Below, piece by piece: positions 17,571 to 26,610 of a stretch of 64,000 nt of DNA. Made by a program: the position numbers and the translations under genes. Position 1 is the stretch's first letter; the number at the start of each line of letters is the position of its first letter. Source of the stretch: Blastocatellia bacterium (GTDB lineage: Bacteria > Acidobacteriota > Blastocatellia > HR10); assembly GCA_025055075.1 (NCBI GenBank), contig JANWYV010000004.1, positions 145,149 to 209,148 of the forward strand, read 5' to 3'. Under the pieces are notes generated by a model that saw only the letters and a list, made by a program, of their open reading frames with translations, did no database searches and was not told the origin of the DNA.

Positions 17571-18817
17571 GGCACCTCCTTGAGCAGTTGCAAGAGAAAG
17601 CGGCTCGGCGTCCCGAGCCCGATCGCGCGAGCGCTCGGATCAATCGGTTCTCCGCGCTCGCCCAATCGCGCCGTCAGGATGCCGATGACTTTCCCCTCGC
17701 GATTGAAGATGGGACTACCGCTATAGCCTTGAATCACCGGTGCATCCAATTGCAATAGGGTCGGACTCACCTTGCTGATCGTGCTGCGCGTGAGCGTCGT
17801 CGTCGCGCGCTCCTGACCGGTCGTCTGCAGCAAGGCCGAACCGAGCGGAAATCCAATGATCGCGACCTCGTCTCCCTGCCGCACGCGCGAGAGATCCGGT
17901 TCGAAGCCCTCGACGATGGGAAGCGGGATCGGCGCGTCCACTTTCAAGAGTGCGATGTCCAGCTCCGGCGAACCACGCACCAGACGCGCCTCCAGAGCCT
18001 CATCGGGAGCACGATCGGCGAAGATCACCTTGAGCGATTGCGAGACCGGCGTCGTGGCCTGACCGGCGAAACGCGCGTCGAATTCCCACGGACGCACTAA
18101 ATGGTAATTGGTGGCGATCACCCCCCGAGGGTCTATGGCGAAGCCTGATCCCTCGCTCACAGCCGTGCTCACCTCCCGCCCCCGAGCATCGAGGATCCGA
18201 AAATGATGTTGAATCAGGACGACGGCCGCTTGATTGCGCATCGCAACGCGCACGAGCGGACTCATCCCCTCCACGGATGCGGATCGCTCACGCTCGTCGC
18301 GCCAGAGGATCCCGAGGACGATCCCGAGAGCGACGATCGCTCCCGCGGCGACTCCTATCACCCATCGGCGCCAGACGCGCGCGGAGCGACGCATCGCGTG
18401 CTCGATCATCAATTGCACGGTCGTGCGCCCGACGCGCCACGCGACCGAAGACGTCGCCGACTCGACGAGCGTCGGAGGGGTCACCGTCGCTGACTGCGGC
18501 TCCTCCGCCGGGACGAGGATCTCGACCATCACGCTCGGTCCTCGCCGACCGAACTGCAGGACGTCGCCACTTTGAATTCGAGTCCGATGGACGCGCACGC
18601 CGTTCACATACGTGCCATTGGTGCTGTTCAAATCCTCGACGATCACTCCCTCGTCCGAGGCGAACAAGACAGCGTGATGCGCTGAGGCCCGTACGTCCTG
18701 TGGATGCAATCGCACGTCATTGTCGGCGGAGCGCCCAAACGTGATGCGGTCCTTCGAAAGGACTTCTTGTCGTCCGGCGTATCCCCCACCGATGTGCGTG
18801 AGGCGAATCTCCATCAT
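17567..18817 (-). CDS. FHA domain-transmembrane-trypsin-like serine protease
   Basis: A 416-residue three-part protein. Residues 1-100 are an FHA phosphothreonine-binding domain ([11 protein letters not shown], then [10 protein letters not shown]). A linker leads to one transmembrane helix (152-172), then a DegP/trypsin-like domain with the triad His239 (IATNYHLV), Asp287 (ELDIALLKV) and Ser366 ([10 protein letters not shown]). No PDZ domain follows. The predicted topology is cytoplasmic FHA and periplasmic protease, which would let a Ser/Thr kinase signal act on envelope proteolysis; that coupling is inference. The start overlaps the DUF3108 gene as ATGA. Confidence 0.85.
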   Translation of the reverse strand: MMEIRLTHIGGGYAGRQEVLSKDRITFGRSADNDVRLHPQDVRASAHHAVLFASDEGVIVEDLNSTNGTYVNGVRVHRTRIQSGDVLQFGRRGPSVMVEILVPAEEPQSATVTPPTLVESATSSVAWRVGRTTVQLMIEHAMRRSARVWRRWVIGVAAGAIVALGIVLGILWRDERERSASVEGMSPLVRVAMRNQAAVVLIQHHFRILDARGREVSTAVSEGSGFAIDPRGVIATNYHLVRPWEFDARFAGQATTPVSQSLKVIFADRAPDEALEARLVRGSPELDIALLKVDAPIPLPIVEGFEPDLSRVRQGDEVAIIGFPLGSALLQTTGQERATTTLTRSTISKVSPTLLQLDAPVIQGYSGSPIFNREGKVIGILTARLGERGEPIDPSARAIGLGTPSRFLLQLLKEVP

Positions 18818-19698
18818 CGGATCGGACGATCCCCATTCCCCGGTTGTTTCGCGGGATCGGACACAGGGGTCCCTGGTTCCTCCTCGATCAGCTGCACCTG
18901 CACCGTTCCGAATCCCCCGCGCACCCGCGCCAGAAGCGGCACGCGGCGCCCGTCTGCACTCAGCCAGATGAACATCTCGCCCTCTCGGCGAATCAAGCGA
19001 CCAGGGCCGAACACCAAGGGCTCGATCTTGATGGCCGGGACGCGACCCCGTGGCATCTCCACCTCCTCGACCTCGTGCACGCGAATCTCCACGTCGTACG
19101 TTTCCCCCTCGTCGCTGATAGGAAAGCGCAAGACGTCTCCTGGTGCGAGCGATTGCGTGCGCACGTAGTAGATGCCAGAGAGAATATCCTGCACCCATGG
19201 ACGCGCGGTATTCTCCTTCACCTTCGGTGGTTCAGCCGGTCGCGTGAGATCGCGCACGATATAGGTGACCGATGCGCGCTCCCGATCGAAGAGGGCGAGA
19301 TGAAAACTCCGCTTCGCTCCTTCCGCCAACTGCTTTCGCGTCCGCAGCACGCCGAAATCCTGCGGGTCCACGAAGGACTCGAAGACGTTCTCCACGCGAA
19401 TCCCCAGCAGCGCCACGAGCGCTCCTTCGGAGACGGCCTCCGCCCGCAGATAGTAGGCATTGAGCAAGGGGCGCTCTTGCGAACGCCCGAAAGTGAACGT
19501 GAGCCGCCCGACGACGGCCGAGAGAATGAGCCTCGAATAGCGAGCTTGATACACGAGCCGCTCTCCTTCAGCGAAGGGAAACGTGGGAGCACTCGACGAT
19601 GCCTCTTGCGTGGGAGCTACCGGGAGACTCCAGTTCACGCGCACCGAGACTGGAGCGAAAAGGAGCCCGCCAATCACAAGCGCGCTCCAGGCCCGCAT
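18814..19698 (-). CDS. DUF3108 domain-containing exported protein
   Basis: A 294-residue protein with an N-terminal signal-like helix (ALVIGGLLFAPVSVRV). The DUF3108 pattern follows: FAEGERLVYQARYSRLILSA, DPQDFGVLRTRKQL, DILSGIYYVRTQSLAPGDVL and WLSADGRRVPLLARV. The family is periplasmic, of unknown biochemical function, and often lies near LPS or lipid-export genes. ATG 19698 is chosen for its signal peptide; the frame is open upstream into the next gene. It sits between the ICMT-like gene (16-nt gap) and the FHA-protease (4-nt overlap). Confidence 0.8.
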   Translation of the reverse strand: MRAWSALVIGGLLFAPVSVRVNWSLPVAPTQEASSSAPTFPFAEGERLVYQARYSRLILSAVVGRLTFTFGRSQERPLLNAYYLRAEAVSEGALVALLGIRVENVFESFVDPQDFGVLRTRKQLAEGAKRSFHLALFDRERASVTYIVRDLTRPAEPPKVKENTARPWVQDILSGIYYVRTQSLAPGDVLRFPISDEGETYDVEIRVHEVEEVEMPRGRVPAIKIEPLVFGPGRLIRREGEMFIWLSADGRRVPLLARVRGGFGTVQVQLIEEEPGTPVSDPAKQPGNGDRPIR

Positions 19699-19714
19699 GA
19701 AAGGCGCGCGAAGA

Positions 19715-20311
19715 TCACAGCGCCTTAGCCCACAGAATCGCCAGGACCACCCCATATCCGACCAGCACGCGATATTCTCGGTTCGCCATGTAAAGCGCCC
19801 ACGCTCCCCGCGCCCCCTCCGTCGCGGTGAAGCGCCGTCCGGGCCTTGGGAAGAAAAGAGGGACTTGCTGCTCATAGGTCTCAAACGCCGCGCCAAATAA
19901 CCTCCGCAGATGCTCTGCCTCCAAGATCATCGTCGGCACGTACACGATTGCGAAAAAGATGAGGAACCATACCAAAAGCCACCCGCTTCGACAAGCAAGC
20001 ACGAGCGCCAACCCAAGGAGGAACGAGCCGAGATAGAGCGGATTGCGGGTATAGGCATAGGGCCCCGTCGTCGTGAGGGCGCGATCCTTCCGCAGATGTC
20101 GCGAAGCCCACGCACGAAGCCCAAGTCCAGGAAGAGCGAGCGCCGCTCCGCCGAGAACCGACGCCGGCGTGGGCTGCGCTTCGATCAGGAAGAGGATGAA
20201 CAAGACCGCGCTCGCGGGAATGCGCACTCGACGCACGGCCCGCAGCAATCCGAGATGCGCCAGAAGCCATGCTCTCCATTTCGAGTGCGCCACGGTTCGT
20301 TCAGGAATCAC
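19715..20311 (-). CDS. isoprenylcysteine carboxyl methyltransferase-family membrane protein
   Basis: A 198-residue integral membrane methyltransferase-like protein. Hydrophobic helices surround the ICMT/PEMT signature GPYAYTRNPLYLGSFLLG and the C-terminal ILEAEHLRRLFGAAFETYEQQVPLFFP, which holds the expected Glu-Glu/His-type SAM-binding elements. Bacterial members methylate small or lipid substrates; the target here is unknown. The GTG start at 20311 is supported by AAGGAGG 7 nt upstream and overlaps the waaC stop by 11 nt. A longer reading from ATG 20338 lacks this support. Confidence 0.8.
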   Translation of the reverse strand: MIPERTVAHSKWRAWLLAHLGLLRAVRRVRIPASAVLFILFLIEAQPTPASVLGGAALALPGLGLRAWASRHLRKDRALTTTGPYAYTRNPLYLGSFLLGLALVLACRSGWLLVWFLIFFAIVYVPTMILEAEHLRRLFGAAFETYEQQVPLFFPRPGRRFTATEGARGAWALYMANREYRVLVGYGVVLAILWAKAL

Positions 20312-21380
20312 CGGAAGTCCTCCTTCCAGCCGGCGCATGCGCTTTCTCCGCCAAAGCGACGCGCCGCTCGATCGCCGCGATGACCTCCTCGACAGGGATG
20401 TCCAGGAATCCGACATCGCGCTGCCGTCGGCTATAGTAGCGATAGCCAGAAGCCGGCGTTCGCTCGATGACTTGATCGTCAGGATGAAACGGACCATTGC
20501 GTCGCGCCGAGGTCGGCCCATACAGGGCGACAATCGGCGTCCCTCGCGCCGCCGCCAGATGCAACGGTCCCGTGTCTCCCCCAAGGAATAGGCGCGCGCG
20601 ATCGGCGAGCACCGCCAATTGTGGGAGCGTGCAGGGAAACGGCACCGCTTTTTTCCACCGCGAAGCGCGCGCGACCGCTTGCGCTAATGCTTCCTCAGAT
20701 GGTCCGAAGGACACCAGTGAGATCCACCCGTAACGTTCCCACAGGAAATCCGCGACCGCCCCATATCGCTCCGGCGGCCAGCGCTTCGCGGCCCATCCCG
20801 CTCCCGGATTCAAGAGCGCGAAATCGCGAAGGCCCAATGCCTCCAAGTGTTCCTCGACCGTGCGGCGATCTCGCTCCGAGATCCAAAGGGGAAATTCGTA
20901 AGAACTTCGATCGTCGCTTCCCCCAGCCACATATCGTACGAGCGTGAGATTCTGCTCGATCACATGCGCGTCAGTGGGAACAGCGACCTGCTCCGTCAGA
21001 AACAAGCGACTCGCCCTCTCTTTGAGCGCCGCCGACTCGAATCCGATGCGTCGTTCAGCTCCGGAGAGCCAGAGCACCAACCCGGATTTCATCAGGCCCT
21101 GGAAATCGAAGCCGAGGTCATAGCGATGTCGCCGCAGATGAGTGAGAGCGTCTCTCAACTCCCCCCATGTGGCGCGAGCGAGCCAGTGCTTTCGCCACTT
21201 CCGCGTATCCACTTCGATCACGCCCTCGAGCATCGGATGATCTCGCAGCAACTGGGCCATCGTTCGCTCGACGACCCAAAAGATCCGCGCCTGCGGGAAA
21301 GCGCGCCGAAGTCGAGCGAGCGCCGGGAGCGTGTGGATGATGTCGCCGAGAGCGCTCAGCTTGACAATGAGGATGTTCAT
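20301..21380 (-). CDS. waaC: glycosyltransferase family 9, lipopolysaccharide heptosyltransferase I type
   Basis: A 359-residue GT9 enzyme predicted to transfer heptose from ADP-heptose to the LPS inner core at the inner membrane. Visible features are the N-terminal [19 protein letters not shown], the [18 protein letters not shown] phosphate/ADP-binding region and [38 protein letters not shown] is typical of WaaC rather than WaaF. It overlaps hldE2 by 4 nt and lies in the ADP-heptose operon, which supports the assignment. Confidence 0.9.
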   Translation of the reverse strand: MNILIVKLSALGDIIHTLPALARLRRAFPQARIFWVVERTMAQLLRDHPMLEGVIEVDTRKWRKHWLARATWGELRDALTHLRRHRYDLGFDFQGLMKSGLVLWLSGAERRIGFESAALKERASRLFLTEQVAVPTDAHVIEQNLTLVRYVAGGSDDRSSYEFPLWISERDRRTVEEHLEALGLRDFALLNPGAGWAAKRWPPERYGAVADFLWERYGWISLVSFGPSEEALAQAVARASRWKKAVPFPCTLPQLAVLADRARLFLGGDTGPLHLAAARGTPIVALYGPTSARRNGPFHPDDQVIERTPASGYRYYSRRQRDVGFLDIPVEEVIAAIERRVALAEKAHAPAGRRTSGDS

Positions 21381-21862
21381 CGCGCGTCCGCCTGGCGAAT
21401 TCTCGCGATCAGATCACGACTGGAATGGCACTTCTCATCGCCGACGATGGCCACTTGCCCTCCGTAACGGAGGACGACCTCCCGCTCCGGAACCGTCTCC
21501 GGCGTATAATCCGTCCCCTTGGCGTGCACATCGGGGCGCAGCGCTTCCAGCAAAGGCACGACCGTCACGTCATCGAAGATGACGACGTAGTCCACGCAGG
21601 CCAAAGCCGCGATGATCTCCGCACGCTCGGCGGCCGAGAGCACAGGCCGGCCTTCACCTTTCAATACTCGAACGGCAGCATCGGAATTCACGCCGACGAT
21701 GAGGAGATCGCCCAATCGCCGCGCGGCCTGCAGGTAGCGGATATGTCCGACGTGCAGGAGGTCGAAGCATCCGTTGGCGAGCACGATGCGCTGACCGCGC
21801 GCTCGCGCCGCCGCGACGTCGCGCCGCAGCTCATCGAGAGAACGAATCTTGGCCGCGCTCAT
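21377..21862 (-). CDS. rfaE2: D-glycero-beta-D-manno-heptose 1-phosphate adenylyltransferase
   Basis: A 161-residue nucleotidyltransferase that makes ADP-heptose from heptose-1-phosphate and ATP. It carries the cytidylyltransferase signature [22 protein letters not shown], then [19 protein letters not shown], and [10 protein letters not shown] near the end. It corresponds to the C-terminal half of HldE, encoded here as a separate gene that overlaps the kinase gene by 32 nt. Confidence 0.93.
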   Translation of the reverse strand: MSAAKIRSLDELRRDVAAARARGQRIVLANGCFDLLHVGHIRYLQAARRLGDLLIVGVNSDAAVRVLKGEGRPVLSAAERAEIIAALACVDYVVIFDDVTVVPLLEALRPDVHAKGTDYTPETVPEREVVLRYGGQVAIVGDEKCHSSRDLIARIRQADAR

Positions 21863-22874
21863 CGCGAGACTCCCAAGAGAGAATGGAAGCCCGCAGTTCG
21901 GCCTCGCTCACGGTCGCCGTCCCGCGCTTCATGACGACGATCCCGCCGGCGTGATTGGCCAAATGCGCAGCTTCCAGGAAACTGGCTCCTGCCGCGAGCG
22001 CGAGCGTATAGGTGGCGATCACCGTATCCCCCGCCCCCGTCACGTCCACGGGCTCGCGACTGCCTACGACGGGCAGGTGGACGACTGGCCGCCCATCCTG
22101 GAACAGAGACATGCCCTCTTTCCCGCGCGTGATCAACAGAGCCTGGAGCTGCAAGCGACGGCGCAATTGACGCCCTGCCCTCTCCAAAGCGGAGAGATCA
22201 TCCAGATGTCGCCCATAGATCTCCTCGACCTCCGATTGATTCGGCGTCGCCGACGTGAACCCGCCTAACTCCCGAAGCCGATGTCGGGAATCCACCGTGA
22301 CGAGTAGGCCCTGCCGCGCCAAGCGTCGAATCGCCTCCACCAAAAGGGGGTGGACGAGACCGTAATGGTAGTCGGAGAGAATGACCCCATCGGCCGAGGC
22401 GGCCAGCTCGCGCACGCGAGGAACGAGGGCGCGAAGGACGGCTTCAGGCGGAGACGACTCGGGCTCTCGATCAATGCGAATCACTTGCTGGCGCGTCGAG
22501 TGAACGGATCCGGCGAGGATGCGCGTCTTGGTGGGCGTACGATACTGAGGCACGAGGCTCACAGCCGAGACGTCCACGCCGCGCTGTCGGAGAGCGCGAA
22601 CGACAGCGCGCCCCTCGATATCTCGGCCCACGAGGCTGACGACGGACACATCGGCACCAAGGGCCGCGAGATTCGCCGCTGCATTTCCGCATCCCCCGGG
22701 TTGCGTCTCCTGGTGCTCGAATCGAAGGATCATCACCGGCGCTTCCCGCGAGATGCGCGAGATCTCGCCATAGATGAACTCATCGGCGATGAGATCGCCC
22801 ACGACCACAATCCGACGGCCGCGGAATCGCGCGATCACGTCAAGGAGCCGCGCTGCGCTCGGCTTCGTCCCCAT
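21831..22874 (-). CDS. rfaE1: D-glycero-beta-D-manno-heptose-7-phosphate kinase
   Basis: A 347-residue PfkB/ribokinase-family kinase, equal to the N-terminal half of HldE. It shows [24 protein letters not shown], the [17 protein letters not shown] substrate site and the catalytic [18 protein letters not shown] with the GAGD anion hole. It phosphorylates C1 of heptose-7-phosphate. ATG 22874 is the likely start (the frame is open to 22919) and overlaps the end of gmhB by 35 nt. The two HldE halves are in order and partly overlapping. Confidence 0.92.
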   Translation of the reverse strand: MGTKPSAARLLDVIARFRGRRIVVVGDLIADEFIYGEISRISREAPVMILRFEHQETQPGGCGNAAANLAALGADVSVVSLVGRDIEGRAVVRALRQRGVDVSAVSLVPQYRTPTKTRILAGSVHSTRQQVIRIDREPESSPPEAVLRALVPRVRELAASADGVILSDYHYGLVHPLLVEAIRRLARQGLLVTVDSRHRLRELGGFTSATPNQSEVEEIYGRHLDDLSALERAGRQLRRRLQLQALLITRGKEGMSLFQDGRPVVHLPVVGSREPVDVTGAGDTVIATYTLALAAGASFLEAAHLANHAGGIVVMKRGTATVSEAELRASILSWESRDERGQDSFSR

Positions 22875-23505
22875 GGTGCAACACCCATCGAACGGCTTCC
22901 CACAAATTCTCGGCCACATGATCGGGAGGACGCCATCCCTCTTTCTGGACGCGCTCCCATTGCTCTCGCCCGTGTCCGGTCAAGACTAAGATCCCGCGCG
23001 CACCGACCCGATGCGCGAGCAGGATGTCGGTGTACTTGTCGCCGATGAAGAGGCATCGCCTGAGGTCAAGGGCGAACTCTCGCGCCGCGCGCTCGACGAG
23101 CCCTGTCGCCGGTTTCCGACATGCGCACACTTGGCGATAGATGGGCACGCTCCCCTCGGGATGATGCGGACAATAGTAGATGGCATCCCACTGAGCCCCA
23201 TGCTCTCGCAACTCTCGCTCAAACCGACGATGCACTTCGTGCACCAACGCCTCGGGGAAATATCCTCGCGCGACGCCCGATTGATTCGTGAGGACGATCA
23301 CCCGATACCCGCTTTGTCGAAGAGCGCGCAGCGCCGGAATCGTCCACGGGAAGAGTCGGTACTGCGCGGCCTCGCGCGCATACCCGACGTCTTCGCTGAG
23401 CGTGCCATCGCGATCGAGGAAGACAGCGCGCGCGCGCTCAGAGCCCGATGCTCTCTCGTCGCACTGCGAGTGGAGCTGAGGCGTTCCCTCCATTTGCGCA
23501 CTCAT
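22840..23505 (-). CDS. gmhB: D-glycero-beta-D-manno-heptose-1,7-bisphosphate 7-phosphatase
   Basis: A 221-residue HAD (subfamily IIIA) phosphatase. The nucleophile motif is FLDRDGTLSEDVGYA (Asp31, Asp33), followed by VLTNQSGVARGYF. The structural zinc site CPHHPEGSVPIYRQVCACRKP is diagnostic of GmhB. Motif IV is FIGDKYTDILLA. ATG 23505 overlaps the waaF stop as ATGA, which decides the start. The isomerase gmhA that begins the pathway is not in this window. Confidence 0.92.
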   Translation of the reverse strand: MSAQMEGTPQLHSQCDERASGSERARAVFLDRDGTLSEDVGYAREAAQYRLFPWTIPALRALRQSGYRVIVLTNQSGVARGYFPEALVHEVHRRFERELREHGAQWDAIYYCPHHPEGSVPIYRQVCACRKPATGLVERAAREFALDLRRCLFIGDKYTDILLAHRVGARGILVLTGHGREQWERVQKEGWRPPDHVAENLWEAVRWVLHHGDEAERSAAP

Positions 23506-24623
23506 GCTACAGGCTCCCCCTCGCCTCCATTCGGCACGAGCGTAGGCGAAGTGACGCGCCTCGCGCTTCCCTCCTCCAACAGGCGCAGGGCTGGACGCAC
23601 CACGTCCTCGACGGTGATCTCGGTCATGCAACGGTGATCAATCGGACACTCGCGCCGCATGCAAGGAGCGCAAGCCACGGGCTTGCGAATCACAAGGGCT
23701 CGATCCGAGAAAGGACGCGTAGCGAAATCCTCCGTCGGACCGAAGAGTACGATCACCGGCGTACCGACGGCTGGGGCCACATGCGCGGCCCCCGTGTCAT
23801 TGGAGATGACCAGGTGCGCGCAACTCACGATGGCCACCATCAATGCCACGTCCGTCTCGCCGGTCACGATCACGGGCGCGCGACGCATATGTCGGCGTAC
23901 AGCCTCAGAAGTCGCTCGCTCCGCTGGCGTGCCGATGAGCACGACCGACGTGTCGCCGCGCTCCAGCAATGCATCGCCAACAGCCGCGAAGCGTTCGGGC
24001 AACCATTGCTTCGCGCGACTATTCACCGCCCCCGGATTCACGACGACGATCTTTCGACTCACATCCACACCGCGCTCGGCCAAGAAGGCCAAGGCTTCGC
24101 GCTTTCGCTCCTCCGAGACGGTCAATCGAGGAGATAGATCCGCGAAAGCGCTGTCTTCCGTTCCCAAGAACCGGCGTTCCAGTTCGGTGACAAGATGCAG
24201 GTAGAAATAGACCTGGTGCTGCCGTCTCCACCCCGGCGCCAAAGGGATGCGGTGCGTGAGCAGCCAACCGCGTCCATCGGTCGGATAGCCCACGCGAATC
24301 GGAATTCTGGCGGCATAGGTCAAGAGCGCCGCCCCAAAGGCATTCGGTAGAAGGACCGCCATCTCGTATCGCCGAGCGCGCAACGCAGCCGCTGCTCGCC
24401 AATACTCTCGCACTGAGCGCAGTTCTAACGGGAGCACTTCGTCCACGAAGTCCGCCTCGCGAAAGAGACCGACGAGCGATGGGCGTATCAGCAGCGTCAG
24501 ATGCGCGCGCGGAAAAATGCGTCGCAACTGACGCAACGCCGGGATCGTCATGACCGAGTCGCCGACCCAGTTCACCCCACGAATCAGGATTCGCTCGATG
24601 GCTTCTCCCCGATTCATGGTCAT
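23502..24623 (-). CDS. waaF: glycosyltransferase family 9, lipopolysaccharide heptosyltransferase II type
   Basis: A 373-residue GT9 enzyme. ILIRGVNWVGDSVMTIPALRQLRR is the WaaF-type N-terminus (NWVGD). VVVNPGAVNSRAKQWLPERF and ISNDTGAAHVAPAVGTPVIVLFGPT form the ADP-heptose-binding half. A Cys-rich segment (VACAPCMRRECPIDHRCM) near the C-terminus is common in this subfamily. It adds the second heptose to the LPS inner core. It is the first gene of the tightly overlapping leftward operon that runs to 16404. Confidence 0.93.
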   Translation of the reverse strand: MTMNRGEAIERILIRGVNWVGDSVMTIPALRQLRRIFPRAHLTLLIRPSLVGLFREADFVDEVLPLELRSVREYWRAAAALRARRYEMAVLLPNAFGAALLTYAARIPIRVGYPTDGRGWLLTHRIPLAPGWRRQHQVYFYLHLVTELERRFLGTEDSAFADLSPRLTVSEERKREALAFLAERGVDVSRKIVVVNPGAVNSRAKQWLPERFAAVGDALLERGDTSVVLIGTPAERATSEAVRRHMRRAPVIVTGETDVALMVAIVSCAHLVISNDTGAAHVAPAVGTPVIVLFGPTEDFATRPFSDRALVIRKPVACAPCMRRECPIDHRCMTEITVEDVVRPALRLLEEGSARRVTSPTLVPNGGEGEPVA

Positions 24624-24654
24624 CGCATCCGGCCTTCGCTGTCAGATCGCTTGC

Positions 24655-25287
24655 TCACTCCGGGACGACGATGAGGCGCGGTTCCGATTTCGGATAGGGT
24701 TGAAAGAGAGCGGCGACCCGGAGATACGCTTGAGTCTCGCGCTCATCTTTCATCAAGCGAACCGATTCGGCCAAAACGCGCAGGCAGGCCAATTCATCGC
24801 TCTTTCGGATTCGCGTCCCGCGCTTAGCCAAATCGTCCTCCACGCGCTCCAATGCCTTCAAGAGCGATTCCGTCACCGCCTGAACGCGCGGCGATTCGGA
24901 ACGATACTCGTAGATGATCCCTCGCTCCAGCGTCTCATACGTTCGGATGGCGTTCTCCAATCCCGCGAGGACCTCCTCATCGGCGAGGTCCGGAAAGCGC
25001 TGACGCTGCACGTCAACGATGGCTTTCTCCAAAAACGCCAAGAGCGGGCTCATGTGCGCCAGAACTTCCACCAATGATCCCTTCCCCGTCGCAGAGAGAT
25101 GTGCGAGCAGTTGTCCCAGGCGCCGTTCTCCGATCGTGCGGCGAGCATCCTGAAGATACGGGCATGGCTCCGGACACGCCAGGACGAGCATGCGGAGTTG
25201 AGCGCAACACAACGGACAGATGCGCTCACCCAGCGCCGGGCAATCGCGTCGCGCCGCTTGCTTAGAACATTTCGCGCATTTCGCCAT
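24655..25287 (-). CDS. Cys-rich zinc-binding N-terminus, helical protein of unknown function
   Basis: A 210-residue protein. The first 45 residues hold nine cysteines in CxxC-like spacing (MAKCAKCSKQAARRD, ICPLCCAQLR, CPEPCPYLQDAR), suggesting one or two zinc sites. The rest is predicted helical with acidic and basic faces and no recognised catalytic motif. It lies 48 nt downstream of dnaJ and 31 nt upstream of waaF in the same direction. No function is proposed. Confidence 0.6.
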   Translation of the reverse strand: MAKCAKCSKQAARRDCPALGERICPLCCAQLRMLVLACPEPCPYLQDARRTIGERRLGQLLAHLSATGKGSLVEVLAHMSPLLAFLEKAIVDVQRQRFPDLADEEVLAGLENAIRTYETLERGIIYEYRSESPRVQAVTESLLKALERVEDDLAKRGTRIRKSDELACLRVLAESVRLMKDERETQAYLRVAALFQPYPKSEPRLIVVPE

Positions 25288-25335
25288 TCACTCCTCCTCA
25301 TCGAATGCGGAACCGTCGTCTCTCCCCCGGGGACA

Positions 25336-26505
25336 TTAAGAACGAGCGCGCCCTCCTCTTCGACCGAGCAGCTCCTTGAAGCGCTCGAAGAGGTTCTTAT
25401 CCCCAATCTCCTTCTCCTCCAACCGCGCCAGTTCTTCAAAGAGGCGCCGCATCTCGCGGCCCAATCGCGTAGGCGTGACGACGCGGACTTCGACCAGAAG
25501 ATCCCCTCGACCAGGCCGATCCACACGCGGCATCCCAAGCCCGCGCAACCGGAAGACCTCTCCTGATTGCGTTCCCGGTGGGATTTCTAGCGATTCCTCC
25601 CCATCCAAAAGCGTCGGGATTTTCAACTCAGCACCGAGCGCCGCCTGAGAGAACGTGATCGGCACCGTGCAATAGAGGTCATCTCCTTGACGCGTGAAGA
25701 ACTCGTGGGGGCGGATGTGAATGATGACGTAGAGATCTCCGGGCGGTCCTCCAGCGACTCCTCCTTCCCCTTCTCCTGCCAAACGCAGCCGCGCCCCTTC
25801 ATCCACACCCGGAGGGATGCGCACGTCCAGAACGCGCTCCCGCTCGACGCGCCCTCGGCCGCGACATTCTTCGCACGGATGCCGAATGATCGTCCCCACC
25901 CCCTGACAATGAGCGCACGTGCGCGAGATCGTGAAAAATCCTTGCTGATACCGGACCTGACCACTCCCCCCACAGGTCGGGCATCGCACGGGCGACGTGC
26001 CCGGAGCCGTCCCCGCGCCTCGACATATGGGACACACCTCCAATCGAGGGAGACGAATCTGCTTCTCACCCCCTCGAGCCGCCTCCTCCAGCGTGATCTC
26101 CACATCATACCGAAGATCGGCGCCGCGCCGCGCTCGCGATCGCCGTCGCGTCGTCGTTCCAAAGAGATCGCTGAACCCGAAGAACTCATCCAGAAGGTCC
26201 TCGAATGTCGCGAAGGGATCAAAACCAGCTCCGTAGCCAGCCGCTGCAGCCGAAGAGCTGACGCCGGCATGCCCGTAGCGATCGTAAAGGGCGCGCTTCT
26301 CCGGATCCGAGAGGACACTGTAAGCTTCGACGATCTCCTTGAATTTCTCCTCTGCCTCCTTGTCACCCGGATTTCGATCCGGATGGTACTTCAGAGCAAG
26401 CTTCCGATAGGCGGATTTGATCTCCTGCTCGCTCGCCGTGCGGCTGACGCCCAGGATCTCGTAATAATCCCGCTTGTTCTCCAAGGCTGCTCGCTCCCCC
26501 CACAC
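25336..26505 (-). CDS. dnaJ: molecular chaperone DnaJ (Hsp40, type I)
   Basis: A 389-residue full-length DnaJ that stimulates DnaK ATPase. The J domain has [20 protein letters not shown] and the HPD motif (YHPDRNPGD). A Gly/Phe-rich linker follows, then four zinc-finger repeats ([32 protein letters not shown]) and the C-terminal client-binding domains. GTG 26505 is the outer start. A TTG at 26484 (giving [12 protein letters not shown]) sits about 9 nt after GGGGGAG and may be the real one. dnaK and grpE are not adjacent. Confidence 0.95.
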   Translation of the reverse strand: MWGERAALENKRDYYEILGVSRTASEQEIKSAYRKLALKYHPDRNPGDKEAEEKFKEIVEAYSVLSDPEKRALYDRYGHAGVSSSAAAAGYGAGFDPFATFEDLLDEFFGFSDLFGTTTRRRSRARRGADLRYDVEITLEEAARGGEKQIRLPRLEVCPICRGAGTAPGTSPVRCPTCGGSGQVRYQQGFFTISRTCAHCQGVGTIIRHPCEECRGRGRVERERVLDVRIPPGVDEGARLRLAGEGEGGVAGGPPGDLYVIIHIRPHEFFTRQGDDLYCTVPITFSQAALGAELKIPTLLDGEESLEIPPGTQSGEVFRLRGLGMPRVDRPGRGDLLVEVRVVTPTRLGREMRRLFEELARLEEKEIGDKNLFERFKELLGRRGGRARS

Positions 26506-26515
26506 GAACTCAGTG

Positions 26516-26583
26516 AGGCGCTCAGCGCCTGTTCATTCCCTGACGGAAAATTTAATTTTGTCCCGGCCATGGGGAATTTGCAA
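26516..26583 (-). promoter_or_regulatory. candidate dnaJ promoter and inverted repeats
   Basis: Upstream of dnaJ the reverse strand has TTGCAA (26583-26578), 17 nt, then CAAAAT (26560-26555). Two inverted repeats lie in the same 105-nt gap: AGGCGCT-C-AGCGCCT at 26516-26530 and AAAATT-T-AATTTT at 26548-26560, the latter overlapping the proposed -10. No CIRCE element was seen. Confidence 0.3.
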
Positions 26584-26610
26584 CCATTGGCTCACCCCAA
26601 GCCCCCTCGT

